64,000 bases of DNA from Phoebastria nigripes (taxonomy: Eukaryota; Chordata; Aves; Procellariiformes; Diomedeidae), in contig JAYKAV010000478.1 of assembly GCA_035582835.1 (NCBI GenBank), positions 1,161,311 to 1,225,310 of the forward strand, given 5' to 3'. Each line of letters opens with the position of its first letter. The stretch's first letter is position 1. The notes beneath the pieces are model-generated. The model saw only the letters and a list, made by a program, of their open reading frames with translations. It had not been told where the DNA came from and did not search any database. Positions 23,070 to 36,900 of this stretch are shown here, in pieces. The position numbers and the translations under genes were made by a program.

Positions 23070-26000
23070 CTGCAGAATGGCCTCGTCACAGAAAATACCT
23101 TGGCCTCTAAATGTCTCCCAGAGTTACTAAAATTTTGCTTTAATAAATATATATGAATGAGCCTGGCCACACTTGCTTGATTTCTGAGTTAAACTCAGGT
23201 GTTGTGAGCTCACAATGGAGAGAATGAGAAAGCAAGAGAGGGTGGGGGATACATTTCCTAAAAACAAGTATTACCTTAGATATCTGTGATTGACAGTAGA
23301 ATTACCCATTAGAGGAAAGATCAGTGGATTTTTGTTCTTCCCTTCAAGAATATGCCAATACAGTATTTTCCATCTGAGTCATTATCTCACCGTCACTGAA
23401 GCTGGAAGGTGTAAGTTTTTTTTCAAATCCCATTAGAGAGGGAGTGCCTTGTCTGCTCAAACACAGTACAGCTATTATCCGGAGCGCTCATTTCTTTTTA
23501 AAACATGAATAGTTTTATGCAACCATTAAGTGACACAGGATATGACTAGGTTAGTTACTCATAGGGATTTAGATATAATAAATAAGAAAGCAAATCTGGT
23601 TTCATCATCCCCCTCCCTTGATTCTCAGGGCAGGGGGAAGTATTATTTTCTGCTCTCTAAAGAAACACTTGAATTTGAGCTAGTCCGCAGCATTGTAGTC
23701 AGAACCAGATACAAGTAAGTCTTAAGCCACAGCTTGGAGTTCATTTTCATACACAAACATAATGGAAACTTGTTGCATTTGTTCCCAGAGGTGAAAAGTC
23801 TATGAAGGAGCGTGACTTACTGAGAGAAGAATGGATTAATATAACACAATATATAGCATTTATATATTTTCCTTACAGTCTGTATACTTTAGAAGTAAGG
23901 AAGTTATACACCACAGCTTTGTCTGCCTACCCTCAAAAAATTCACGTACTGCATTTTCTTTTTTCTTGAGAAGCTCTTGTTCAGAGATACAACCAAAATT
24001 AAATGACTTGCAACATAAGATCAGACCCAAGCTCACCCTCTCTTGTCTCTTGAAGATGCATGTAAACAGACGGCTTTGCTGTTATTCACCAATTTTGGAG
24101 TGAGGCTTTTTAAAGCATAAGTAGCCTGTATTACATCTTTGCCAAGTACCTGAACCTGGAAGTGATTAACTGTCACTTCTTATCCACAAGAAGACCCAGA
24201 GATGATTACCAGCTTAGCTCCACAGCTCTCTTTGGTCAGAGCTAAAAGACAAGCATCGTAAAGATGCGGAGAAATTTGATTTCAGAAGTAAAATTCAAAA
24301 AGACGAAAGTGAAGAAGTTTAGTAGAATTTCAGAACTGACTCTCGGTTTTACTTCTTTCGCTCTTTGAAGCCAGGAAGAAGATGTAGCCGAAATTCACGT
24401 TAATTTACTCTCAGGACTTTCACTGTTCCTTCCCTGCTCCCAACTCACTCCCACTCCCAACAGTGCTTGAGTAGAGTAAAATACCTAAATAACTCGAGGA
24501 GTGTGGCCCAGAGTCCACCAGATTGCAGAGCCGTTTCATTATGCACACCGACTCTTGCTGACCTGAGAGGTTGTGCATTAAACCTGGAGTAGTCTAGCCT
24601 GCTAAGATTTATTACTTTCCCACTTGATGGTTAATTACTTGTAATTACCTACCTTCTTTACCTACAGATGTATTTTGAAGATTAATACATTAAGAAATGT
24701 GAGCTGCTCATTTAATTACATGCTCCTACCAGGACAGATGGGAATTCCGTGCTTGTGAGCACTGTGCTGCGATGACGCAACGCTGCCATCTCGGTTCAAA
24801 GCAGGCAGCACAGGCAGATCAGCCGCTTACCTGCACATCGCCTTTGGGGCTTGAGAGACTTACCTACTACAGAACCAAAGGGCTTGTACCAACTGGGACC
24901 CGACTTCAACGTTGGAAGCTGTGTGAGAGTTTATAAATAGTTTTGATCAACGTTAAAAATAAGTGTGTTCCTAGAGGAACTGTTTATTTTCGGTTGCCAA
25001 CGATCACGGTATTATTTGCAATTCAGTACATCAGTGGAGAAGGCATAGTCACCAAGGCCTCACTGATGCCAGAGAGGTCTTCCCTTTCTTGCTCCGTTTT
25101 CATCCATTTCCTTCCAAAGGACCAAAGCCTTCCAGCTTTCATCTGAACACAAGATCACCAGTATTGCACTGCTTGGCAGGATGAGATTGCACATCGCTAC
25201 AAGAACATTGGCAAAGGCTACCTGATAACCTACCAACAAGATGGCCTCGCCTTAGGAAGCGATTCTCTTTCCAGAAAAACAACTTCTGTGGCTGATCTGC
25301 CAGCTAACTTGGGTCTGAGAACATCAGTCAAAAGCCTTTTCTTCCTCCCTTCCCTATCTGCACCTTTTCCCTGGACTCCGTCTCTTGTATTTCACCTAGA
25401 GAACATGGTCACTCTTTTTTCATTTAGAAGTAAAAATAGGGAATAACCTTTGCTTCTGCTCTAAGAAAGATTGCTTAACTACCTGCATTTAACTCTTGCT
25501 CTGAAAAACAGACTTTGTTACGCTTTTAAGTTTGTTCAGCACAAGCACTCTGCTAAATGTTTTGTGTTTTGATTCTTTTTCTCATCAGCATTGTGATGGA
25601 TACATTTCCCATTTTGGCATGAATTTTCTCACGCAGGTGGTACTAAGCAAGATGAAAGCTATGACCTCAAAACCTTCAAACTTGTGTAACTAAGTTCGCA
25701 TGACTGTGTCCATGCCTTTGATTTTCTGAGCCCTTTACCTCGTGGAACCTAACACAACAGTGTGCAGAACTCTACTGCTTGCACAACTCATCTGCATCAA
25801 CATATTTTGGCTTTAGCTGACACTCTGGGTTCTAAAAGCACCATAGAGTAAGCGTCACAAATTTTTACTGTAAGTGGAACCAATCATTCAATAAGCAATG
25901 CTTGGTCTCATGCAAAGTGCGCTGTGGTCAAAGGGAGTCAAAGGAAATATTTTCTTTGGCTTCAGATGGCCTCGAATCAGGCGGCATGCATGGTATTAAA

Positions 26001-28199
26001 AATTAAGGAAAGAGCTTAAAATTAAAAAGAAGCCACATTAATAATTAGTTTCTTCTTCAGAAAGGCCTGTTGGGCTAAAAAAGGAGGAGGTTAAAAAAAG
26101 AACTTTGGTTTTTCTCTGCTGTACTAAAAATGGCATATTGTGTTTGGTCATGGAATAAATAGTACTCAAATGTGAAAAGAATTGAACCAGAGTTTGAATG
26201 GAATCCATATAAATTTTAAGACATGGTTTCTTCAGGGGCAAAAGGAAAAAGAGTTGTTTACTCTGAAAGCTTCATAGGAAAATATAAACGGACTCAAGTG
26301 ATCTACGAAACTTCAGGAGAGTTCAGATTCCTGAGGTAACAAGATGAAAAGTAAATTGTTTTATTATTGCTTATTGGAAATCACAACAGCCAAAAAGATC
26401 ATTAACAGTTCAGGACCAGAGAGCACTGAGGGTTTAAAAATAGAAATGTGTCTGTGCCTTGACTTGAGGCTTATTCACCCTTAAGCTATTTAAGACTGCA
26501 AAATATTTGTAAGACAGTATCTTAGAAACACAATGACACGGAAATCCAGAAGATTCAGACCCGTACTGTCAACACAATAGGGTGGGTATGATTTCCTCCT
26601 CAGATGCACCAACTGAAGTTGTGTCTTTGCCACAAACTTTGGGTAGCAAAAACCAAACAGCGTGTTTTAGCAACGGTTCAAAAATGGTCTACACAGCCAC
26701 TTCCAGCTGTAATCTTTCCTACTATTGTCTGCATTTGCTCTTGGACTAAGTAAACCAGATTTTCCTGTTTAAAACATTGATACATTGGGTTTTGCCTTTT
26801 TTTTTTTTTCCTCCTTTGATCAAAGTGGGGCTGGGAAATGGGGTTTTGTACTTACAATTTTGTGGCAGAAGCATGCCAAGAACAGGCTGAATGCACGTCA
26901 TGGAGATACTGTCAAATCAATACAGAATTCAGCTGTATTTGTACGAATACAAATATTGCTATCTTAAGTCAAACCTGGCCCATATGGTAGCTATGAGTCA
27001 CATTGAGGTATGTTCGGTTATTTCTTGGTCACTTCCAGATCCCTGCTTCTCTGCATTAACCTTCTTTTTTTTCCCCTCTTCCAGTGAATCCTTATTAGCA
27101 TAATCCTGCCTCAAATTTGCTATTGGCAAAACCAAAACTTGTTTCTACTTGCATTGCAAATATGAAAAAAAACTTCAATGAAAAGTCCCACAACCGCAGT
27201 GCAAATCTCTTTCTGGAAGGCATTATCTTATAGCTAATGAGCTCATATCTACTATTTTGTATTTAAGAACTGACAAAACCAAACCAGTTACCAACTAGGC
27301 AGTGATTTACTGGCTTCTGGTTTTCATATCCATTATCTCGGAACAGAATTCCCACCTTCTAACTAAATTTCATTAGTTAGAGCATTAATATTTTCTGGTT
27401 AGAAAGGGAGAATTGGTATGAAGCCTCATGCTTTGCCTTCTCATAGAACAGTTAAATGGGAGAAGGAGAAAAAATTGGAAACGGCAAGTCAGGTTCTGAG
27501 CCCAGCTCTGCTTGTACAGGTCCCACAAGGCAATAAAAATGTGACATACACAGTGTAGCCATTCTGCTTTTCCTCAGCTACTTCCCTTCGGAGCTGAATT
27601 GTGCAAGACACGGTCGAGGGAATCCCCGAGTTTCATTCCTTTAGTTTTACCATTCCATTCTTTTCTTAATAATGAATACATTTTTCAATTTAAATGAACA
27701 AACCAAATAGCGTTCTTCCCCATTACGAGCCCATTTCAAATGTCTCGGTGAAAGCTCTCACACCTTACATTCTGCTAAATGCCTAAGACTAAAGTCAGAA
27801 GAAAATTAAAGCTCCCAGGATAAAATCCGTCACTTAATATTCAGTGTCTACGGTGCAGCCGTCTACGTCTGTGCTAGAAGCCAAACCTCCCTTTGTGCTC
27901 ACGGAGACAGATGCANCTTAGGTGAGATTCATTTAATCTCAAAGTGGGTATCTAAAGCAGCTCGAACACAAGATTTACCTTCGACGTTGTTAGGAAGATG
28001 GCTATAAACGAAGCAGTCAATACCTGCAAACAATCTCAGTTCTGGCCTCTGCTGTCTGAGTACACCAGGAGCACTGGAAAGGGCATCGCAGATCCAGTTT
28101 CAGTCAAACTGTAACACGAATTACTGTATTTCTCAAATCTAACAGTACTCATAGTTGCACACTCAGAGCACAAGGAGGATTGGGAACAGAACCTGTCCC
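23070..28199. other. FADD-ANO1 intergenic DNA, distal half
   Basis: AT-rich sequence between the orphan frame and the presumed ANO1 3' end. I see no coding exon, RNA gene or intact mobile element. An A-run at 28,250-28,264 lies near the right boundary. Confidence 0.6.
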
Positions 28200-30697
28200 A
28201 CAGGAGAAACTCTTGCATATTTAAGTTTATTTCAAATAAGTGTTCAAAGAAAAAAAAAAAAAAACCCCGAACTAAAACAGATTTAGTATATATTTGCTTT
28301 TCTTAAAAAATGATTCCATGAAAGAGTTTTATAGTTATCTAAGTAGTAATACAGTTTTTATATACAAAATTCCATTTCAAACAATTTACTGTACAAAAGA
28401 AAGTATAAGCAAACTGTTACTATTTCATGATTTCAGCAAATAATGAAAAAATTCTGGTAAGTATGTGTTCAGGATATAGTTCTACCATTTACAGGAATGT
28501 CAGTATTAAGTTGGGAATACTTTCGGATAAGTATTTACGGATGAAATTCCCTTCGAGGAAGTTCCCCTAGGATTTCTCTTCAGAATAGGTAGCTCATGTT
28601 TGGCTTTCTTCTGCATCTTTTGGGCTACCAAGGAATGAGAGGAAGAACACTTTTTCAACAAGATGTACGGACAGAATTCTGCTTGATTTATTCCCGCTCA
28701 CAGTCCTATTGCAGTCAGTGGGCCTGATCTGGTAAACGCTTACTACCAGGCATAATGCTTATTGTGTGAATAAATCAGGCAGGATTTGGCCCTACAGTAG
28801 TAAGCTATCGTAAGTTACAAATTTTAAAAATAGTGACATTCCTGCAAGTCAAAATACAACAGAAACAAGAGTTAACAAAATATAAGCCCTTTATTAATAA
28901 AAATCTTTGGTTGGATCAATATCTTAAATAAGCTTCAAGAATATTTGGTTAATACCATTTTCTTTCTTCCACATAATTTCTTTTCTGGTACCTTCTTTGG
29001 ACAGACTACAGAAAAATATCAAGTTTATCACATACTTTAAAACAAATAAATATATCAAAAGCTAAATATGGCATTTTTTTAAAGTTCTAGCATTAATCTT
29101 TAAATTAGTTTGGCAAAGAAAAAAGAAAAGGAAAAAAGAAATAACTAACTTCTCTTGAAAACAGTCTTTTGACGTTTGGTTTTGTAACAAACCATACAGT
29201 AGTTAGACTTTAAAGAAATCTTTCATTTTTATTTTATTTTTCAGTTTTATATTTGCAATGCAAGTGCCATGGACAAGACAAAGCAATAAAAGAAATGAGG
29301 TTAATTGCACCANTATTATTTGGAAGTGCAGTTTATCGTTTGACAAAGCAAAACTAAAATGTACTATGCTTAAAAAGAGTCATACTGATGGCATTTAGCT
29401 AGGATTAGGATAGTAAGTAAGGATTTCAGACTTACACTTTAAGGAAGCTCCTTGTATAAAAGATAGAGTATTTTAAGACAAAAGAAAAGTCCTGTAACTG
29501 ACTGAAGGTCTGGTCCTGTAGCCCCAGTGCAGGCAAAACTTCCACTGAAGACAGTAAGTGGGACGTGTTTTGGATTTACTCCTCCGGCACAGCCTCTGGG
29601 AAATGCCCCTCAACAGCAGAAAGTCTGCGGGAGCAACTGGCTGTGAAAAACGGGTGCAGACTCCTTTCTCCTGCAGAGGATAGAAGGCTACAGAGGAAAA
29701 ACTGGCTAAGAAAGGGATGTGCTAAAACAACGGGAAAAAGGGAATTTCCTCAGCGACAACAGTGTCCGAGTACTAGGCAGGGCAGTGTGAGTCACTGTAG
29801 CTCTACGTGTGCTCCTTAATTCAGGGCATTTAACAAAATGCTCTGTGATCATCTCCCTGCTGGGAGGATCTCCGAAATTGTGCTGCTGCTGCCTGGCCAT
29901 GAGCGAGGAGCCGCTGGGGAACTGCTCAAACACAGCTGATGCAGCCTGGGGCACTGAGGTAGCTTCATCCACATCAGTCGTCCATTGGTAAAAAAGAACT
30001 TTTCCAGATTCACTTTTCTGATGTTTCTGAAGAGAGCAGTGCCCCGGTGAAGGTCTCGGGTACACAGCAGGTTGCCACAAGTGCCCCACGCACCTATTTG
30101 ACTCTAAAGCTCAGCGGGAGCTCTGCTTGTTTTAGACCTGCAGGTTCAAACACAGATGTCTGCCAGCAGAGCTAAACCCGATCTTGGAAAACAAGTCAGT
30201 CTGGTAGGCTTTACATGGTTTCTCTCCTGCCAAAAGGAATACTAGGGCACACTCTAAAGCTAATTTTGCATATACTTTGTGGAGTTACCCCACAGACCTT
30301 CAAGCCTGGGGTTCCAAATATATTTTAAATTAGTAGTATTATTATTACCTTTATTTATTTAGTTAGTTAATACGCTAAGGTCAAATTCTCAGAGAATCTC
30401 TCTATCAAGACGTACTAAGTACCTGCATTATTAATGCACACCAACGTCAATAGTGTTATCTATCAATGAAATATAAAAATTCCCTGCATTACTGCTTGTG
30501 CAAAAGAAAAAACAACGTTATCAGAAATAGAATGTGGTCCTCCATATTTGTAAGAAGAGCATTTCTCACAAAGATGGGAGCAAAATGGCAGCACATCCTT
30601 CAACATGCACCAGGTTGTCCATTAATCTGAGTCCTGCCCTTTACGCGATGGCTTGTGTATCAGTGGAATGCCCCGACATACTCAACTCCCTCCTCTC
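28200..30697 (-). other. ANO1: ANO1 3' UTR and downstream flank (3' end undetermined)
   Basis: Non-coding sequence after the ANO1 stop. Candidate poly(A) signals on the minus strand (TTTATT on the plus strand) are at 30,350-30,359 (two overlapping), 28,890-28,895, 28,687-28,692 and 28,226-28,231. The first would give a 3' UTR of about 370 bases, the others 1.8-2.5 kb. The sequence cannot tell which is used. The minus-strand open frame at 29,706-30,089 (127 codons) lies inside this region and is judged a chance ORF. Confidence 0.45.
28676..28800. repeat. possible decayed ancient amniote interspersed repeat
   Basis: Contains GTCAGTGGGCCTGATCTGGT and, further on, AAATCAGGCAGGATTTGGCC. This resembles the widespread old sauropsid and amniote repeat type with TCAATGGG and TGATCCTGCA cores. 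The match is from memory and loose; similar fragments occur at 29,508-29,560, 49,117-49,260 and 63,360-63,780. Confidence 0.25.
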
Positions 30698-30958
30698 CTA
30701 TACGTCAAGAGGATACGAACGGCAGGAGGACAAGCTCCCACTGTGGCTCCTGGAGAGTCTGGGGCTGTGATTGTTACAGTTTTCACCTTTTTTCTTGTCC
30801 TTGTCTTTCCAGGTTTCTAGCATTTGCAGCTTCCCTTGCTCTTCTCTCATGAANACCTCCACCATGAGAACTTTCTCTTTATGAATCTGCTGACTAATGT
30901 CCTTGGGAATGTCTGGGATAATCCAGTCAACAAAGTCACTCATAAACATGACCAAGTT
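30698..30958 (-). CDS. ANO1: ANO1 last coding exon, end of TM10 and cytoplasmic C-terminus
   Basis: The terminal 261 bp of coding sequence: 86 residues and a TAG stop. It begins [20 protein letters not shown] and continues with the dimerising cytoplasmic helix ([29 protein letters not shown]). The final 30 residues ([15 protein letters not shown] then [12 protein letters not shown]) are Ser/Arg-rich and unlike the human tail. The N at 30,854 falls in the third position of a GTN codon, so it is Val whichever base is present. Acceptor ATTTTCAG. Confidence 0.97.
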   Translation of the reverse strand, partial: NLVMFMSDFVDWIIPDIPKDISQQIHKEKVLMVEXFMREEQGKLQMLETWKDKDKKKGENCNNHSPRLSRSHSGSLSSCRSYPLDV

Positions 30959-33900
30959 CTGAAAATGAAATTGTGAGAAAATGTCAGCGAGGTCAAATGA
31001 AAGGATGACTGTAGGGGAAGGGGCCATTTTTGGTGTACTTAGGAAGGAAGAGTGAAGAAAGGACAATATTTGAGTTGGGCTCAACTGCATGTTGTAAGGC
31101 TGATACTGAGCCAAACTTACCTCAACTTCTTGCTCATGCTAGAAGTAGAGAAAAATGGCAGGCACAGATCTCTATGATTTATGTACAAATACCGTCCCAG
31201 CCACTTAGAAATCCAAAGGACATACTGTCATCGAGAAATGGCTTACGAGTTTTACATCAGAAAGGCAGAAGCAAATAGGAAGAGGTAAAACGATGAAAGT
31301 TGGTAAAATACTTTCCAATGAAATGTTTCTGATTTAAAAACCTTGGTTCGATGAAAGGGAGGTCTTTCACAAAAAGATTATTTTGTCCAAAAAAAAAAAA
31401 AAAAGGAATAAAAGTTTTGAAACAAGTTGTTTAGATAAGGCAGACTTAAAATACTTGTGTCACAATAACCAGCATCACTGTTGTGATCGAGTAATGTCAT
31501 TTAGAGAAAAATTACAAGATTTTGCCTTCTTGTTCAGATGCGAGAGAAATTCTGACTGGGAAATGTTGGAAATTTCATTTCTTGGCTAGGTCTAGAAATG
31601 AGCTTGGATGAAATTTATCCTGCTTCAGTGAATTTGTTGATGTCCTACTGGAGAAATTGGTGGGATCTCATTAGTATCAGCCTTGTGCTTTGCTGCTCAC
31701 TAAGGTCATTAATTTGCTTCTGCATCAAACCAGTTCAGGGTATCCCTGGGGATGAATTTTTCCACTGGGGATATACCTGGGCCTGGGTGGGTGGGAGGAA
31801 GAGGGTGAATGAGGATGGGCAAATTTCTTTGCTTTTCCATGAAACAGCTGAGAAAGAAGGGCTCTTCTTTAGCCTAATAACTTATTTCCAAAGGTGGCTT
31901 GCCTTACGTAGCTGAAGAAATACGGTAACTCTTTTTCTTTCTTATATAAAAAGTGCCTGCAAGATAACTTACCTGGAAAACTATCACAAATGCTAATCTT
32001 GCTGCTAGGACAGCCCAGAAATCCTTCGAAATGTCATACTTGTTTTCAGACCAGGGAGGTTCTCGATAATCTTTGTATCTGCAAAACAAGACTCAGTAAA
32101 TCAGTGATGTCATTCAGAAATTTTAGCACCATGAGGAATTAATACCCAACAGTCGAACCGTCTAAAAGCAAGTTCACTATTATAGCATGACACTGTATTA
32201 ACCTCTCAGAAACAAGACACAGCTGAAAGCCTCCCACAGCCTTCAAGTTTTACTCAGAATTAAAGGTCTTCAATCTTAATACCCTCTGATTAGAACAAAT
32301 AATATCAATTCTGCATAAAGACGGAGTAAACTACACAACTCAGATAATTTATTTTCTTTTAAGATTGGTTAAAAAAAACCCCATGTATTTTTCAGACTAA
32401 TTTTAAAGACAAAAGTACTGATCTCAGATCCATAGAGTGTGTTATGCTACGTGGTGTTCTCCTTGTTCATGGTTAGCAAAACGTCGCAGCTAAATTTTGC
32501 CGTATAGAGAGAAGGTGAGAATTTTGCCTTAGCTATGGCTTACAGAAAATCTATGAGCTAATCGACAATAACTTGTTAGAAACGGGACCAAGAAAAATAC
32601 ATTAAACTTAAAACCACAGCATCCTGTCAATATTTTGAAAGAATTTGGGTTCCATATTTTCAAACGATTTAAAAATCCCTGGAATATGGAAGAAATGATG
32701 GGATGGGAAGAAGAAAGAGGCTGTGACTCGAAAGCAAATAAACCTGGCATTTTTGTATTGGACCATGACACTTGACGCTTCCGTTCTGTAAGTTCTGTGC
32801 TAAAAACATGTTTGCCAACCTCATTAATCCTGTGCCCAAAGATCACCAGAAGGAAACCAGGAGAAAGTAAAAGCAAGCAAAGCTAATATATATGCAGTTT
32901 TGGTTGTTTTTTTCTTTCATCTCAGAGTGATTTTTCTGCTTAGCAGTCATTTCAGCAGGTTAACTTGCACTATTCAAATTTATAAAGAATATAAATGAAA
33001 AAATAATACGATTATAAAGGTGGGTTCTTTTCCTGGTCAGTTTGTGTAATTTTTTAGTATATGTATACCAAAGTCATCTTTCTTTTTTTTCTCCCCTGGA
33101 ATGTCTCTTCCCTCCTTGTTCTCCTCTTCCTCTTCTTACCCCCATTGTCCCCCTTTCAGTTTTGCTGGTCTAAGTGCTTCCACTGTTATATTTGGCTTTG
33201 GTCCCCAATTCTAAGCGTTAAAACATTTGTTTTGAAGATGATGCATATCTAAGGAAGCCTAGGCAAAGCATGCATTTCAGCACTGACCTAGATTGCTTCA
33301 TAAGCTGAAATATGCAACAATAATTTTCCTTTAAAAATGAAAAGAATATGTAGAAATTGTTACAGGCATGCAGCTTTCCTGTACGATGACACTTTAAGTA
33401 GGTCTTATGTTCCAGTGCAGATAAGGATGCTATTACTCTCATCAGGAATTGCTATAGAAACTGGACAAAAAAGAGAGGTGTACTGTGAAGTCATGGTCAT
33501 TATATCAATAGCATGTGATACAACAATATGACATCAGAGTAACATCATTTTGTTCCGTTAAAGCATCATTGTGCTGTTTATCATTATTTATCTCCTTTCC
33601 TGAAAAAGGGAATACATAGTAATAAAAACCTTTGCGCGGACAAACACTGAATTTAACAACGCTAATCTCTATTTCCCCAAATAAGCAGTACTTCATATTC
33701 AGGTTTTGTGGTTGCTTAATATGTAAGCCAAGACGTTCAAGGCAATGGATCCATCTGATATAAAAGGCTACCAAGGTGCTAAAAAGGTACTGAAGATAGA
33801 AGGGACTTGCCCCAGGAATGTAAAAATTTGTCCCACTCTTAGTCAGCTGTGAAAATACTTAAAATTAGTTACCATTCAAGAGAGTACCTGCATATCTGAA

Positions 33901-36900
33901 CCTCGTAGCCAAGATCCATGGGGTCGTTTGGAGCTGTTCCTGCTTGAAAATCGCTGACATTAAAAGAGGATAGTGTATGGTTCACGAAGCCATGCATGGT
34001 GCCATTCTCACTGTACATATACAGGTACACGAGGCGTGGAATGAAGTCGGATGTGAATGAGATCACAAATGCCTAAGCCATAAGAGTAAAGAGTGAGCGC
34101 AATATTCAGGCAGTGGTTAAGTTAATAATATACTCGAGTATGTCTTGTCCAAACAACTCACGCAACTCAGGGACTGCTTTAGAAAACAAGGGGGGAGACT
34201 GCAGCCCACAGGGCCCTAAAAATGGAGTATTCACTGCTGCAACAAGGTCGTATCTACTGCTTACTCTTCCGAGTTGCAGAATATTAGATGGAGTAAGTAG
34301 TTCCACGCCGACTGAGATTTCTACGTGGATAACAACTTGAACTCCCCAGAGAATGAAGCGGCCGTACCCCCCAGCACCAGAGGAAAGCAAAACACGGCGC
34401 TGTTTCCCCGTCCCCCAGTCACAGCTTGTCCCTGATGCATTGTATAAGGTCCAACTGATGGATTTCCAAGTACTTTTCTGTTCTGCAAACAACGGACAGC
34501 GAGTTGACTCTTTAAATTCTCATTGCGTTGCAAAAGGCCATTAATTGTATGTGTTTTTTAACTCCATCAAGATAAAAGGATGAGCAGACTGAGCCCAGAT
34601 TTATTTTTATGGTCACAAAAATTGCATTTTATTTGGTTATTTGAAAAGGCTTTCTAAAAACGTCATACAGAAAATGCAAGACAGCCAATTCGGCTGAGTT
34701 CTTCATAACTTTAGCCTTTCTCATTTATCATTATTATGAAACATTCTCACTGGCATAAATCTCATGTACATGTGGAACAAACACAGTACAAAATGTTTTA
34801 CTTATTTTATGATAAAGAGGGGTTGTACATAGATCAAAGAGGGAAAAATAACACTGGATAATGACAGAGAGAGACTACACGGAAGAAAAGAGAAAAAAAT
34901 AGAGAAATTATTTCCAAAGGAAAAGACGAGAAATGGTAAAGACAAATTAAGGCAGCATACCAAATAACCAAAAGAATGGTTTGGCCATAGCCCAACAGAC
35001 ACCTGTGGGCAAAACGAAGGGATTTCCAGTCTGGATAATGGCGAAAAAACCAAGAGGGCCCATGGACACGTGGCCGTAAGCCCTACACGGCCCCTGTTTT
35101 GCTGCATTGCAAACATGTTTTCAGCTTGTCATTCAGCTTTGTTTTTCATCTTTCCCCAGGTGGGGTGCAATGAAGATGATCATTGTGGATGTCTATTCAT
35201 ATAGAGTATTAGATAAGTACATAAATGAATATATTAAGGCGTGCTAAAATTTTCTAAGCGCTGGGATGTTCACTGTTGAAGTAAACAAAAATATTTTCAT
35301 GGATTTTCAGAGCTGTCTGAGTGAGAGCAATGCAGTTCGAGGCCAGATTTTCAATGGAGGGACACTGCGCTCTGATGAGCTGAACTAATTCACACCCACT
35401 TGACTACCGGACCCTAAATAGGTTTTAGCATTGAAATTAAGAGTACATCATCTCAGCGATAGTATTTCAAAAGAGCAAAAGTAGCAGCTGCGGTGTTATT
35501 TGTTTGAAGGGCAAAATTGTTTTATGAAAACATTCTGGAAAAAAGCTGCAATGATTACTTACTATTTTATATTGCTACTACTATCACAACTTTAAAATAA
35601 ACACTGCATCCGATTCTCTAATATTTCATAAAATTTCTAAATCATATACTTTCACTTGATTTTAAGGGATTTATGCTGAAATAAAACTAATGGAGCAGAA
35701 TGGGAAAGCCAGCCTATTGAATTAAAATTTTATTCATGCCAAATTACTTACATTTATGATGACAGCAAGCTTTCCAATACCTCTGAGGATATTATACCAG
35801 ATTCCTAAGGAAGGAGACAAACATATAAATGCTGTTCCAGTCATTAAGATTAGATAAATTACATTTTTAGTTAACGGTGTTAGGAGCACTTACGACTGTG
35901 CCAAACTAGAGTCATATTTTAAATAAAAAAAGAACAAAGTATAAGAGATTAATTTAATGATCTGTAAGCAAAGGGAGCCCAACTCTGTCTTCCAAAGCTA
36001 TGTGAGGTACCTATTTTTTTGAGGTTTTAAGCTAAAAGCTTCTTTGAGGAAGAGGAAGGCAAGTGTGAGACAGAGGAATGCCGGCATAGGTAGAAAAGAA
36101 AAACACCATGAAATTTCATTCAAACTTCTCAAATGCTTGAGGAGACTAAGAAAGCTACAGCTAGGGAGCTGGAACCTCCACACACGTGGTGCAGAACATA
36201 CTGGTCTACAAGTTTTAAGGATCTGAATCTGTTTCTACACCTTCTCATCGCTATTGATCCTACCTCAGTTTCGAGAAAGCAAAGCTCCAGTGGAGCCACT
36301 CGATGGGATTTTTCCATTTGCATCTGGAAACCATATAGATAAGGGTTTCCTCAGCATGAGCTCTGTGCATACAACATGTAATACCAACCAACCCCATACT
36401 GACTCAGGTTCAAACCCTCTGGATTTAGTCTGAGGATGATGCATGAAGTCCCACAGCTCTGCCCCTTCCCCATCTCCAGATCCCATTCCTCATGGAAGGG
36501 CTTCTCTGAAGTCTACATAAAGTGCTGGTTTAGCNTACGTCGTCGTGCACCCTCATGCCTGGCCTCTCTAACAGTCTCCTGGTCATTAGTGACAGCTTGA
36601 AAATTTCTCCTTAGTTGAAGTACTCAAACTGCAAGATTCAGTCTTGATGGAAAAATCCAGGGCTGCTACCAGATCCGCGTGGTTACAGCCCTGATGAGCC
36701 ACGCTCCTATTCTGGGTCTGAAGAGGAAGGAAGATGTAAGAGGCTTTACACAGGGTGACATCCCTGGAAGACTCCTCCAGCCTGGCCGAATCCTTTGCTT
36801 GATAACTAACTCATACTTCATATAGCTTTCGTCTTCTGGCACAGCATACACAAGCCAGCCTGGACAGAGTACAGAATTGAACTTCAGGAAAAGATATTAC

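Noticed and set aside
29706..30089. 127-codon minus-strand frame downstream of the ANO1 stop
   Set aside because: Lies in the presumed 3' UTR, has no recognisable domain or splice sites, and sits in a locally GC-richer patch where long chance frames are expected.
34106..34492. 128-codon minus-strand frame within an ANO1 intron
   Set aside because: Open in several frames at once, with no family motif; located between two well-defined ANO1 exons that splice together in phase.
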